Below are positions 1-8,960 of a DNA stretch of 32,960 nt, piece by piece. The notes below the pieces were generated by a model. That model was given only the letters and a program-made list of their open reading frames with translations, had not been told where the DNA came from and did no database searches. Origin of the DNA: an uncultured Oscillospiraceae bacterium (GTDB lineage: Bacteria; Bacillota; Clostridia; Oscillospirales; Acutalibacteraceae); NCBI GenBank assembly GCA_902495835.1, contig CABUYS010000003.1:1-32960 (forward strand), in the 5' to 3' direction. Within the stretch, counting starts at the first letter, position 1. Each line of letters opens with the position of its first letter. The position numbers and the translations under genes are program-made.

Positions 1-1951
1 CACGAACCCAGCGTTTTTCGCCATTTTTTTCAAATGGATTTTCAGGAACATTTTTGCAGTCGCACCTATGAACCGAAACACCGTAACCTTTAGTTACAAA
101 GCCTATTATACTGTCTCCCGGAAGCGGATTGCAACATTTTGCCATTTTAACAAAACAATTATTCATATCCTCGACAACAACTTCACTTGATTTTTTATTA
201 ACTTTTGAATTTTTAGTATGTTCCGGAACAATCGCGGTTGAATTTCTTAAATTTCCGAGAGCAAGGCTTTCTTTGTTTTTCTTTATGTATTCATTTTTAA
301 GTCTCGGCATAATTCGCCAAAGCTGTATGCCGCCGTACCCTACCGCCGCAAAAAAATCCTCTATTGTCAAGCATTGATTCTTTTTCATAACCGGATACAA
401 AAACTCTTTTAAATCCTCTTCAGGAATAAATATTTTATTCTTTTTAAGTTCAAGTTCAGTTTCGGCTTTTCCTTCAATGATATTTTCATCCCTGCGTTCT
501 CTTTTGAACCATTGCTTGATTTTATTTCTCGCTTCACTGGTTTTAACCATTCCGAGCCAATCTCGTCCGGGACCTTTTTTGGGATCTTTTGTACTTATGA
601 TATCTACTATTTCGCCGGTTTTCAAAACATGGTTTATCGGAACTATTTTTTTGTTTACCTTAGCTCCTACCATATGATTACCAAGCTCTGTATGAATCGC
701 ATAAGCAAAATCTATTGCAGTCGACCCCATCGGAAGACTTATAACGTCACCTTTTGGAGTGAGAACAAATATTTCTTTGGGAACAAGGTCAGATTTTATG
801 TTTCCTATTACATCAGTGACATCTTCAACATCGCGGTGATTCGCAAGTAATTTTCTTACCCAAGAAAGTGATTCAGTCATAGAATCATCTTTTTCGGTAA
901 TTCCCAATTTATATTTCCAGTGCGCAGCAATTCCGTATTCAGCAGTTCGATGCATTTCCCAAGTGCGTATCTGTATTTCGAAAGGTATTCCTTCTTTGCT
1001 CAAAACGGTAGTGTGAAGCGATTGATACATGTTGGGTTTCGGAATAGAAATGTAATCTTTAAAACGGCTCGGAATCGGTTGAAACATATCATGAACTATA
1101 CCAAACACATTATAGCAATCGTTTACCGTATTAACTATGACTCGTACTGCGTATATGTCATAGATTTGATCCATGGATTTGCCCTTTATAAATATTTTTT
1201 TGTATATTTCGTTAGCACTCTTTACCCTTCCTTCAATATACACATCGGGAATAAACTTTTGAAGTCTGTCCATTAACCTCTTTTTTATGAGGTTTATAAA
1301 TTTTTCTCTGTCTTCTTCTTTGAGCGACAAAGAATTTTCTATTTCGGCATACGCAATCGGGTCTAGACATTTAAGCGAAATATCTTCCAATTCGTCTTTT
1401 ATGGTTCTTATTCCAAGTCTGTGTGCTATAGGAGCAAACACTTCCATGTTTTGCAAAGATTTGTCTCGCCTTTTTTGTACATCCATGCACTCTATGGTAC
1501 GCATATTTTGCAGCCTATCTGCAAGTTTAATCATTATTACCCTTATATCATGCGACATGGCCAAAAGCATTTTTCGTATATTTTCGGCTTGTTGTTCTTC
1601 GCGTGAAGACGACGGTATCTTTTTCAGTTTAGTTACGCCGTCAACAAGAACTGCTATTTCTTCTCCGAATATTTCCTTTATATCTTTTTGAGTAAATTCT
1701 GTGTCTTCTACAACATCATGAAGAAGCGCAGCCGCAACAGAAGGAGTATCCATTCCGAGTTCGACCAATATATAAGCAACTGAAACCGGATGAAGAATGT
1801 AGTCCACTCCTGAAATTCGTTTTTGACCGTAATGTGCTTTATACGCTATTTTATAAGCTTTATTTATTATTTTTAAATCATAATTTTTTCCGCTTTGATT
1901 TATAAGCTCTAGCAACTCATCATATGTATTATAGTTAAGCCCTACAGACAT
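1..1951 (-). CDS. rel: Bifunctional (p)ppGpp synthetase/hydrolase (Rel/SpoT), 3' end cut by window edge
   Basis: Makes and degrades the alarmone (p)ppGpp in the stringent response (cytosolic, ribosome-associated). The 650 visible codons start at ATG 1951 after a GGAG site. In order they show an N-terminal HD hydrolase domain (H78-D79 in LLHDVVEDT), a synthetase domain with the RFKDYI and KPNMYQSLHTT motifs, a TGS domain beginning near EIFVLTPKGD, a helical region, and a Cys-rich zinc-finger segment (CCNPLPGD, then HRCDC). Both catalytic halves look intact, so a bifunctional Rel is expected. The final ACT domain, roughly 80-130 residues in the family, lies beyond the window. Only one base separates this start from the recJ stop, so translation is probably coupled in the tcdA-recJ-rel operon. 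Confidence 0.95.
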   Translation of the reverse strand, partial: MSVGLNYNTYDELLELINQSGKNYDLKIINKAYKIAYKAHYGQKRISGVDYILHPVSVAYILVELGMDTPSVAAALLHDVVEDTEFTQKDIKEIFGEEIAVLVDGVTKLKKIPSSSREEQQAENIRKMLLAMSHDIRVIMIKLADRLQNMRTIECMDVQKRRDKSLQNMEVFAPIAHRLGIRTIKDELEDISLKCLDPIAYAEIENSLSLKEEDREKFINLIKKRLMDRLQKFIPDVYIEGRVKSANEIYKKIFIKGKSMDQIYDIYAVRVIVNTVNDCYNVFGIVHDMFQPIPSRFKDYISIPKPNMYQSLHTTVLSKEGIPFEIQIRTWEMHRTAEYGIAAHWKYKLGITEKDDSMTESLSWVRKLLANHRDVEDVTDVIGNIKSDLVPKEIFVLTPKGDVISLPMGSTAIDFAYAIHTELGNHMVGAKVNKKIVPINHVLKTGEIVDIISTKDPKKGPGRDWLGMVKTSEARNKIKQWFKRERRDENIIEGKAETELELKKNKIFIPEEDLKEFLYPVMKKNQCLTIEDFFAAVGYGGIQLWRIMPRLKNEYIKKNKESLALGNLRNSTAIVPEHTKNSKVNKKSSEVVVEDMNNCFVKMAKCCNPLPGDSIIGFVTKGYGVSVHRCDCKNVPENPFEKNGEKRWVR

Positions 1952-1952
1952 T

Positions 1953-4004
1953 TTAATTCTCCTTTTCGCATTTTATTGATTTCAGAATAAGAGAATCGCT
2001 TATATTAACTTTTTCTTTTACCTCATTTACAATTATTTTATACTCGTCGGCACTGCGGAATATTCTGATTAACCCGAGTTCTTCCATCACATCCAATACA
2101 ATATAAATTATAAATAAATTCTTACTGTTATTAAACAACCTTTTATTTATTAAATCAACCCTAATTGACTTATTTTTTAATTTTTTTACATATTGATATA
2201 TTTTTACAAATTCTTCTCGGCTTGGAATAATATTCGTAAAATCACAGTTCAGTGTATTACTCTTTTTAAAATGCTGATATAAATTTTTTTCTTTTACAGC
2301 CTTTTTTAAATCATAATCGCAAATTTTAAAATCCACCGCATAACACGAAACACTTTTTACTCCCATATACTCGTTTTCATGAAGCGTAACGGCTATGTCT
2401 AATTTTTCATTCTCCGAAAATATAAAATCACTTGGAGTTTTATTAAAATAAAGTATGGAAAACTCAAATCCGTCTTTCTCAAAAACAAGCTTTAAGTGCT
2501 TTCCTTTACCTATGGGAATGATTTTTACAAGAGTTGCACCGAAAATACCGAATACAGGTTCCGGGTTTCCGTTTCCGTAAGGTTTTAAAATTTCAAGATC
2601 TTCTAAAATCTCACAAGAAATTTGATAAGGTTCTAATTCGAAATCAATTGATATGCACGGAGCGGGAACTTCATAATTTTCGGAATCTCGAAATAGCGAC
2701 TCCTTAAAAAATTTTAAATCCGAAGTATTGATACTAAACCCCGCAGCCATGGGGTGACCGCCGAATCTTGTAAGCCATTTTGAATTTCTCACTAAAGCGT
2801 CATAAACGGAAAATCCCTCAATGCTACGACAGGAAGCACGTGATGTCTCTCCTTCGATTGTTATGAGGATGCAAGGTTTACCGTATTTTTGAGTGATTTT
2901 TGAAGCTACAATTCCCAAAACACCGTGATTCCAATTTTCTCCTTCGGCAACTATAATTTTTTCATACTTTCTTTCAGGCTCTTCTAAAAGTAACTTTTCT
3001 ACATCTTCTAAAATTTCATTTTCAATATTTTTTCTCAAATCATTCAATTTGCAGACTTCTACTGCAATTTTGTCCGACTTGTAAACATCATCACACATTA
3101 AAAGTTCAAGTGCCAACCGTGCATTATCCATTCTTCCGCAAGCGTTAATGCGTGGAACTATTCCAAAAGCTACCGATATGGAATCTAATTCTTTCAAATA
3201 TAAATTCGAACATTTAAGAAGCGATATGATACCCGAAGTTTTCGATGATAATAAATTTTCAAGACCGTATTTTACTACTTCTTTTGTTTCCCCGAAAAGC
3301 TCTATAGAATCCCCTATGGTTCCTACGGTTACTAAGTCTGAATACTTATCTAAGAGTTCTTTTTTATTTAACTTCCCTGTTTCCATCGCTTCTATTAACT
3401 TAAAAGCAACTCCCACTCCCGCAAAATTTTTATTTTTAAGTTCACTGCATTCTTTTCTGTATGGATTTACCACTGCACATGCACACGGTAAAGTTTCTCG
3501 TACTCTGTGGTGATCGGTTATAACTACATCTATTCCCAAAAAATTTGCGTATTTCACTTCATCGAATGCCGAAATTCCGTTGTCGACAGTAATTATCAAA
3601 TCAGTTCCTTCGTTTTTTATATACTCTATAGCAGAATTATTAAGCCCATAACCGTCTTTATTTCTCTCAGGTATGTAACAAAAAACATCGGCTCCTCTAT
3701 CGCGAAGATATCGACACATAAGTGAACTTGATGTTATTCCGTCTGCGTCGTAATCCCCGTAGATACATATTTTTTCGTTTTCTTTAATTGCTTTTTCTAT
3801 TCTTTGAACCGCTTTGTCCATATCCGTAATGTCAAAAACGTCATCTTCAACAGTGCCTTTCAAAAAATTTTGAATATCACTTTCTTCTCGAAATCCTCTT
3901 GAATAAAGTATTGCGACCGAAACGTACGGAATACCGTATTTTTGTGAATATTTTGAAACTATTTCTTCATCAATTTCACTGATACTCCATTCACAAATGC
4001 TCAT
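1953..4004 (-). CDS. recJ: Single-stranded-DNA-specific exonuclease RecJ
   Basis: A 5'-to-3' single-strand exonuclease of recombination and mismatch/base-excision repair (DHH superfamily). The 683-residue protein has the metal-binding motifs in the expected order: DYDADG at residues 84-89, DNG at 141-143 and DHH at 164-166, followed by the DHHA1 signature GGHPMAAGF. The length is within the family's usual range. The C-terminal ~120 residues are lysine-rich and less recognisable. The start codon overlaps the tcdA stop as ATGA, and the stop lies one base from the rel start, so it is the middle gene of a coupled operon. Confidence 0.95.
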   Translation of the reverse strand: MSICEWSISEIDEEIVSKYSQKYGIPYVSVAILYSRGFREESDIQNFLKGTVEDDVFDITDMDKAVQRIEKAIKENEKICIYGDYDADGITSSSLMCRYLRDRGADVFCYIPERNKDGYGLNNSAIEYIKNEGTDLIITVDNGISAFDEVKYANFLGIDVVITDHHRVRETLPCACAVVNPYRKECSELKNKNFAGVGVAFKLIEAMETGKLNKKELLDKYSDLVTVGTIGDSIELFGETKEVVKYGLENLLSSKTSGIISLLKCSNLYLKELDSISVAFGIVPRINACGRMDNARLALELLMCDDVYKSDKIAVEVCKLNDLRKNIENEILEDVEKLLLEEPERKYEKIIVAEGENWNHGVLGIVASKITQKYGKPCILITIEGETSRASCRSIEGFSVYDALVRNSKWLTRFGGHPMAAGFSINTSDLKFFKESLFRDSENYEVPAPCISIDFELEPYQISCEILEDLEILKPYGNGNPEPVFGIFGATLVKIIPIGKGKHLKLVFEKDGFEFSILYFNKTPSDFIFSENEKLDIAVTLHENEYMGVKSVSCYAVDFKICDYDLKKAVKEKNLYQHFKKSNTLNCDFTNIIPSREEFVKIYQYVKKLKNKSIRVDLINKRLFNNSKNLFIIYIVLDVMEELGLIRIFRSADEYKIIVNEVKEKVNISDSLILKSIKCEKEN

Positions 4005-4750
4005 ATATTTTCACCGCCTTTGTTTTTGCTTTTTAACAAATCTTTTACAACTTCACTTGCCAAAATCATTCCTGCAACGGGAGGCACAAAAGAAATACTT
4101 GAATTTATTCTTTTTAAGTTTGTTACGTCTTCGCAAGAATTGCTATCCGTTTCGTGAGGTGTATATAAAGGTTTTTCCTTTGAATATACAACTTTTAAAC
4201 TTTTTATGTTTCTTTTCTTCAGTTCCCTACGCATTACCCGTGCAAGCGGGCAAATAGAAGTATCATATATATCCGCAACTTCAAATTCGGCAGGATTCAT
4301 TTTATTTCCTGTACCCATACTGCTTATTATATTTACACCTTCTTTTTTGGATTTTTCAATCAGTAAAATTTTCGAAGATATAGTATCAATAGCGTCAATT
4401 ATGTAATCATAGGAAGAAAAATCATACTCGGATTCATTATTTTTATCAAAAAAACATTTATGTACAACAACATTTGCATTTGGATTTATTTTTTTAATTC
4501 TTTCCCGCATTACTTCGACCTTAGGTTGCCCCACGGTTGAAATATCCGCTATAAGCTGCCTGTTAATATTTGTGATGTCGACTGTATCTGCGTCAAAAAG
4601 TTCTATATTTTCTATCCCGCAACGAGCAATTGCTTCAGCGGCAAAAGAACCTACTCCTCCTATTCCGAACAACGCTATTTTAGAATTTTTTAATTTTTGA
4701 AACGAATCATTTCCTATCAATAATTTAGTACGAAAAAAAGAATCATTCAT
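4001..4750 (-). CDS. tcdA: tRNA threonylcarbamoyladenosine dehydratase (ThiF/E1-like)
   Basis: In this family the enzyme uses ATP to cyclise t6A at position 37 of ANN-decoding tRNAs to ct6A. The 249-residue protein carries the E1-type nucleotide-binding motif GIGGVGSFAAEAIARCG near residue 30, followed by ELFDADTVDITNINRQ, the adenylation site typical of ThiF/MoeB/TcdA proteins. CPLARVMRRELKK and a C-terminal SFVPPVAGMILASEVV segment favour TcdA over ThiF or MoeB. A GGAGA site precedes the ATG. It is the first gene of the tcdA-recJ-rel operon and overlaps recJ by four bases. Confidence 0.88.
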   Translation of the reverse strand: MNDSFFRTKLLIGNDSFQKLKNSKIALFGIGGVGSFAAEAIARCGIENIELFDADTVDITNINRQLIADISTVGQPKVEVMRERIKKINPNANVVVHKCFFDKNNESEYDFSSYDYIIDAIDTISSKILLIEKSKKEGVNIISSMGTGNKMNPAEFEVADIYDTSICPLARVMRRELKKRNIKSLKVVYSKEKPLYTPHETDSNSCEDVTNLKRINSSISFVPPVAGMILASEVVKDLLKSKNKGGENI

Positions 4751-4885
4751 TTAAACCGTCTCCTTAAATCAATAGCTCTTGACTAAACCGAATACTTAAA
4801 CAAATATTTAAAATTCACGGTGTTAAAAAGTAAAATTAATTCTGCTTAAAAAGATTATATCTCGGCAAGATTCAAAATCTTTATA
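4751..4885 (-). promoter_or_regulatory. Upstream region of the tcdA-recJ-rel operon with a TATAAT box
   Basis: On the minus strand there is a TATAAT hexamer at 4854-4859. No convincing -35 lies 16-18 bases upstream. Instead a short perfect dyad (AGATT, three bases, AATCT; about 4869-4881) occupies that place, which could be an activator or repressor site. This is a suggestion only. Confidence 0.3.
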
Positions 4886-4890
4886 GCAAA

Positions 4891-4919
4891 AAAATCAGAT
4901 AAATTAATTATCTGATTTT
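4891..4919 (-). terminator. Intrinsic terminator after the NatAB-like operon
   Basis: A perfect 12-bp stem (4891-4902 with 4908-4919) with a 5-base loop ends in a run of T on the minus strand, 25 bases after the permease stop codon. The stem is A/T-rich, but the hairpin plus U-tract is clear. Its near symmetry means it could also work on the plus strand. Confidence 0.8.
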
Positions 4920-4943
4920 TCAAAATAAATATCAATTATAAAA

Positions 4944-6113
4944 TTAAATTCTGAATACTACGCTTTCTTTTTTAAACATCCTGAGTGTAAGCCAAACGGA
5001 AACAGATATATAAACTAAAAGCCAAAAGAATACAGTCAGCAAGTGAGCTATATTAAATACTCCTGCCAAAACTTCTTTTATAACGCACACCATGTTAAAA
5101 ACAGGTATGCACATTTCCAAGATTCCGATGCTGTTGATATCCAACGCATAAGTAAAAAACGAAGGAATAGAACAAAGCAAAGACACAGGCATCAAATATG
5201 TTTGAGCTTCTTTATAAGATTTTGCGTAAACGCCTATCATAAGGTTAATTGCCGAAAAAGTCATAGATATAAACAGCGTAATAACGAGAAGTAAAATCAT
5301 TCCCAAAGCGGAAATTTTATGAGAAGACGCACCTGAAGATATCAACAAATATCCCCACAATCCCAAAACCGTAAACACACCGCTCGCAACACCCATTGCA
5401 GTTGTAGCCAAAAGCTTACCTATAACTATTCCCGATCTATCAGCACATGTAGACAAAAGAGGCTCCAGAGTTCCGCGTTCTTTCTCTCCCGCACTCATAT
5501 CCGCCGCTGTTCCCGAAGAACCCATACAGCAATATAGTATAAGCATTGTCGGAACAAGCATACTAAAGTATAGGGAGCTCATATCGAGGTTAGGTACTTC
5601 ATCGCCGTTTTGATTGAGTTCGATTTTAAAATTCATAAGGTTTCTTAATTCTTCTACTGATTTAAACTCATAATTCGAAATCAAATATTTATAAGCACTT
5701 TGATACTGCATTACGGTTGACGTGGACATCATTGAATTAATTGAAGAATCTCCGTATTTTATGTCAAGATTAAAATCTTCTTTTTTTATGATCTTATTAT
5801 CCATATCTTTGTCTATGTTTATGTAAGCACATATCACACCCGAATCCAAAGCTTTTTGTGGATTGTCAACATCTGTTATTGTAACCCCGTCTTGAGCTTT
5901 AAGAAAGTTATAAAAAGAATTTTCATAATCGCTCATACCCACGTTGACGTTTGTTAAAGATTGATTTTGAACATTTTTCATGGAAAAATCTATAATAAAC
6001 AACATTGAAGGCACCAAGATAAGCGGTAATAAAAGTCCAAAAATAAAAGTTTTTTTATCTCTTATAATACACTTAATTTCCTTAAAAAAAACAATCATAG
6101 CTTGTCTAAACAT
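4944..6113 (-). CDS. ABC-2 type exporter permease, NatB-like
   Basis: Membrane subunit of an ABC exporter. The 389 residues show the ABC-2 layout: a short cytoplasmic start (MFRQAMIVFFKEIK, then RDKKTF), a first membrane segment (FGLLLPLILVPSMLF), a large extracytoplasmic domain of about 150 residues, then five to six membrane segments and a KERGTLEPLLSTC motif, the cytoplasmic coupling motif seen in NatB/ABC-2 proteins. I chose ATG 6113 because GGTGA sits five bases upstream and proteins of this family begin a few residues before such a segment; ATG 6119 is possible. The start overlaps the ATPase stop by eight bases. Sodium export is the role of NatB itself; the substrate here is unknown. 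Confidence 0.8.
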   Translation of the reverse strand: MFRQAMIVFFKEIKCIIRDKKTFIFGLLLPLILVPSMLFIIDFSMKNVQNQSLTNVNVGMSDYENSFYNFLKAQDGVTITDVDNPQKALDSGVICAYINIDKDMDNKIIKKEDFNLDIKYGDSSINSMMSTSTVMQYQSAYKYLISNYEFKSVEELRNLMNFKIELNQNGDEVPNLDMSSLYFSMLVPTMLILYCCMGSSGTAADMSAGEKERGTLEPLLSTCADRSGIVIGKLLATTAMGVASGVFTVLGLWGYLLISSGASSHKISALGMILLLVITLFISMTFSAINLMIGVYAKSYKEAQTYLMPVSLLCSIPSFFTYALDINSIGILEMCIPVFNMVCVIKEVLAGVFNIAHLLTVFFWLLVYISVSVWLTLRMFKKESVVFRI

Positions 6114-6840
6114 CTTCATCACCATCACAAACCAAATTAAAGAGAATATCGTTGATTTCGCGGTCAGTGTACTTTTCACGGTATTCTTTTACATCAAAAG
6201 ACTTAACAACTTTACCTTTATGGAGAACAACCATATTATCAGAATAATTTTTAATACTTTCCATTGAGTGACTTGAAAAAATAATAGATTTTCCTTCGCT
6301 CTTGCAAGTTTCCATAAAGTCAAAAACAATCTTAGCAGCTTTGAAATCAAGACCTGATTCGGGTTCGTCAAAAAGCATTACAGAAGGATCATGAACTATA
6401 GAGCGAGCTATAGATACCTTTTGTTTCATGCCTTTAGAAAAAGTTCCTACTTGCTTATCTGCATAGTCCGCAAAAGAAAAACGCTCTATGAGATAATTTA
6501 TTCTTTTATCGGAATCATTTTTATTCATTCCATTAAGTTGAGCAAAATACTCTATATTTTCACGTGCGGTAAGTCTTTCATATAGTCCCACTTCGCTGCC
6601 GAAAAGAATTCCCACTGTTTTTCTTACTTCTTTTGGATTTTTGATTATATCATACCCGTTTACAACAGCAGTTCCACTCGTAGGTCGAAGCATAGTGCTT
6701 ATAATTCTCAAAAGAGTTGATTTACCTGCTCCGTTTTCACCCAAAAGTCCTAATATTTCCCCTTCGTGAACATCAAAACTTACACCGCTTAATGCATCCG
6801 TGGTATTGAATTTTTTTGAAATATCAATTATATTTATCAC
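6106..6840 (-). CDS. ABC transporter ATPase, NatA-like
   Basis: Nucleotide-binding subunit paired with the ABC-2 permease it overlaps. The 244 residues show Walker A GENGAGKS at about 34-41, a Q-loop region, the signature segment FSKGMKQKVSIAR, Walker B VMLFDEP and the H-loop (FSSHSM). All catalytic residues look intact. The start is GTG at 6840: AGGAGG lies eight bases upstream and no ATG is suitably placed. It is the first gene of a two-gene operon with a strong divergent promoter shared with uvrB. The family exports sodium, antibiotics or peptides; the sequence does not tell which. Confidence 0.85.
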   Translation of the reverse strand: MINIIDISKKFNTTDALSGVSFDVHEGEILGLLGENGAGKSTLLRIISTMLRPTSGTAVVNGYDIIKNPKEVRKTVGILFGSEVGLYERLTARENIEYFAQLNGMNKNDSDKRINYLIERFSFADYADKQVGTFSKGMKQKVSIARSIVHDPSVMLFDEPESGLDFKAAKIVFDFMETCKSEGKSIIFSSHSMESIKNYSDNMVVLHKGKVVKSFDVKEYREKYTDREINDILFNLVCDGDEDV

Positions 6841-6891
6841 TCAATTAACCTCCTCGGTTTATCGTTGTTTTTAACAATCGACCACCATTTT

Positions 6892-6921
6892 ATAGTACCA
6901 AATTTATCAACATTTGTCAAT
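6892..6921 (-). promoter_or_regulatory. Sigma-A promoter of the natAB-like operon
   Basis: On the minus strand a consensus TTGACA (6916-6921) is followed after 18 bases by TACTAT (6892-6897). The -35 lies inside a dyad shared with the divergent uvrB promoter. Confidence 0.65.
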
Positions 6922-6926
6922 GTTGC
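6909..6926. promoter_or_regulatory. 18-bp dyad overlapping both divergent -35 boxes (candidate operator)
   Basis: CAACATT, four bases (TGTC), then AATGTTG form a perfect 7-bp inverted repeat. It covers the -35 hexamer of uvrB (TTGTCA) and that of the natAB-like operon (TTGACA). A protein bound here would block both. It lacks the GAAC-N4-GTTC core of Bacillota LexA boxes. Confidence 0.45.
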
Positions 6927-6942
6927 AAAATGTGTTAAAATA
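6915..6942 (+). promoter_or_regulatory. Sigma-A promoter of uvrB-uvrA
   Basis: TTGTCA (6915-6920) and TAAAAT (6937-6942) are separated by 16 bases and lie 44 bases before the uvrB start. Confidence 0.65.
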
Positions 6943-6985
6943 AGCTTGTAACAAAAAAGTTATTGTAAAACAAGGAGTAAATAAA

Positions 6986-8944
6986 ATGAATTTTAAGATA
7001 GAATCTGACTATAAATTATGCGGAGATCAAAAAAATGCCGTCGAATCTTTGTCTCTCGGAGTAGAAAAAGGAGATAAAGAACAAACTTTACTCGGTGTTA
7101 CAGGTTCGGGAAAAACTTTTACGATGGCCAATATAATCGAAAGAGTTCAAAAACCGACTTTAGTGCTCGCTCACAACAAAACTTTAGCAGCTCAGCTCTG
7201 TTCGGAATTTAAAACATTTTTTCCGCATAAAGCAGTTGTATTTTTCGTCTCTTACTACGACTATTATCAGCCTGAGTCATATATTGCCGCAACAGATACT
7301 TATATTGAAAAAGATTCTTCAATTAACGATGAAATAGATAAGCTTAGGCACTCGGCAACTTCGGCATTATCCGAAAGAAAAGATGTTATTATAGTCGCAA
7401 GCATATCTTGCATTTACAGCTTGGGAAACCCAATAGATTACAAAACTATGGTGATTTCACTTCGTCCCGACACAGAAAAAAGTCGCGATGATTTAATAAA
7501 AAAACTTGTTGAACTTCAATACGAAAGAAATGATGTTAATTTCACAAGAAACAAATTCCGAGTACGAGGCGATACCGTAGAAATTTTCCCTGCTGCTTCT
7601 TCGGGAAGTGCAATACGAGTTGAATTTTTCGGAGATTATATAGACAGAATTTGCGAGGTAAATCCTCTTACAGGCGAAATTACCTCAATTTTGAAGCATG
7701 CTGCAATTTATCCTGCTTCGCATTACATTGTGCCAAAAGAAAAACTCATAAAATCTATAGAAGATTTAAAAAAAGAAATGCATGACAGAGTAAAATATTT
7801 CACTGAAAAAGGAAAATTCATCGAAGCTCAACGCATTGAACAAAGAGTAAATTACGATATGGAAATGCTTGAAGAAACAGGTTTTTGCAAAGGAATTGAA
7901 AACTATTCTCGAGTACTGTCGGGACGACCCGCGGGAAGCACTCCGTTTACTCTTTTTGATTATTTCCCCAAGGATTTTTTAATGTTTATCGATGAATCAC
8001 ACGTTACTCTGCCGCAGGCAAGAGCAATGTATGCAGGCGACAAGTCAAGAAAAGAAAATTTGATAGAATACGGATTCAGACTGCCCTCGGCTTACGACAA
8101 CAGGCCGATGAATTTTGACGAATTTTATTCAAAAATAAATCAAGTTATATTTGTAAGTGCAACTCCGGGAGATTTCGAGCTGCAAAAAAGTCAAAACGTA
8201 GTTGAACAAGTAATACGCCCGACAGGACTTCTTGACCCTGAAATTTCAGTACGACCCATTGAAGGGCAAATAGATGATTTAATATCCGAAATAAACAAAA
8301 GAACCGAAAAGAAAGAAAGAGTACTTGTAACTACTCTAACCAAAAAAATGGCAGAGGATCTTACTTCTTATCTAAAAGACGCAGGCATAAAAGTAACTTA
8401 CATGCACAGCGATATAGACACCATTGAACGAATGGAAATTGTACGTGATTTACGTTTGGGAAAAGTCGATGTTTTAGTTGGAATAAATCTTTTGCGTGAA
8501 GGTTTGGATATTCCAGAAGTTTCCCTTGTTGCAATACTTGACGCCGATAAAGAAGGATTTTTGCGTTCGGAACGCTCTTTAATTCAAACCATAGGAAGAG
8601 CCGCGAGAAATGCAAACGGACAAGTTATAATGTATGCGGATGAAATCACTCCGTCCATGGAAATTGCAATAAAAGAAACACAGCGGAGAAGAAAAATTCA
8701 GTCCGAATATAACCTTAAACACGGCATTACGCCTAAAACAATTGTTAAAAAAGTTTCTGATGTTATCGAAATATCAAGCAAAAATTCAAAAAACGGAAAG
8801 ATTTCTTACAAAATAACCGACAAACGTGAAAAAGAAAAAATAATTAGAGAACTCACAAAAGAAATGAAAACAGCCGCACAAATGCTGGAATTTGAACATG
8901 CTGCATTTCTTCGCGACGAAATTCAAAAAATACAGAATTCATAA
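6986..8944 (+). CDS. uvrB: Excinuclease ABC subunit B
   Basis: Damage-verification helicase of nucleotide excision repair; takes DNA from UvrA and recruits UvrC. The 652 residues match the family's full length (about 650-670). Walker A GVTGSGKT is at 37-44, then the aromatic beta-hairpin region (SYYDYYQPESY, TYIEKDSSINDEID), the helicase motif DESH, the motif-VI segment QTIGRAARN and a C-terminal UVR domain (EMKTAAQMLEFEHAAFLRDEI) that contacts UvrC. The ATG follows an AAGGAG site. uvrA begins 17 bases after the stop, giving the common uvrBA operon. Confidence 0.97.
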   Translation: MNFKIESDYKLCGDQKNAVESLSLGVEKGDKEQTLLGVTGSGKTFTMANIIERVQKPTLVLAHNKTLAAQLCSEFKTFFPHKAVVFFVSYYDYYQPESYIAATDTYIEKDSSINDEIDKLRHSATSALSERKDVIIVASISCIYSLGNPIDYKTMVISLRPDTEKSRDDLIKKLVELQYERNDVNFTRNKFRVRGDTVEIFPAASSGSAIRVEFFGDYIDRICEVNPLTGEITSILKHAAIYPASHYIVPKEKLIKSIEDLKKEMHDRVKYFTEKGKFIEAQRIEQRVNYDMEMLEETGFCKGIENYSRVLSGRPAGSTPFTLFDYFPKDFLMFIDESHVTLPQARAMYAGDKSRKENLIEYGFRLPSAYDNRPMNFDEFYSKINQVIFVSATPGDFELQKSQNVVEQVIRPTGLLDPEISVRPIEGQIDDLISEINKRTEKKERVLVTTLTKKMAEDLTSYLKDAGIKVTYMHSDIDTIERMEIVRDLRLGKVDVLVGINLLREGLDIPEVSLVAILDADKEGFLRSERSLIQTIGRAARNANGQVIMYADEITPSMEIAIKETQRRRKIQSEYNLKHGITPKTIVKKVSDVIEISSKNSKNGKISYKITDKREKEKIIRELTKEMKTAAQMLEFEHAAFLRDEIQKIQNS

Positions 8945-8960
8945 GGAGAGGAATGATATT

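Noticed and set aside
3148..3513. Plus-strand open frame inside recJ (and similar frames opposite uvrA, typA, rpsB and others)
   Set aside because: Antisense shadows of strongly conserved genes, without ribosome sites or recognisable protein features.
6114..6179. Longer start for the ABC permease
   Set aside because: It would extend 74 bases into the ATPase gene, and the added residues do not resemble ABC-2 permeases; ATG 6113 has a ribosome site.
6890..6985. LexA/SOS box upstream of uvrB
   Set aside because: The only clear dyad has CAACATT/AATGTTG arms and lacks the GAAC-N4-GTTC core used by Bacillota LexA.
8892..8960. Longer uvrA start inside uvrB
   Set aside because: The added residues are uvrB codons in another frame; a ribosome site fits ATG 8961 and the family N-terminus starts there.
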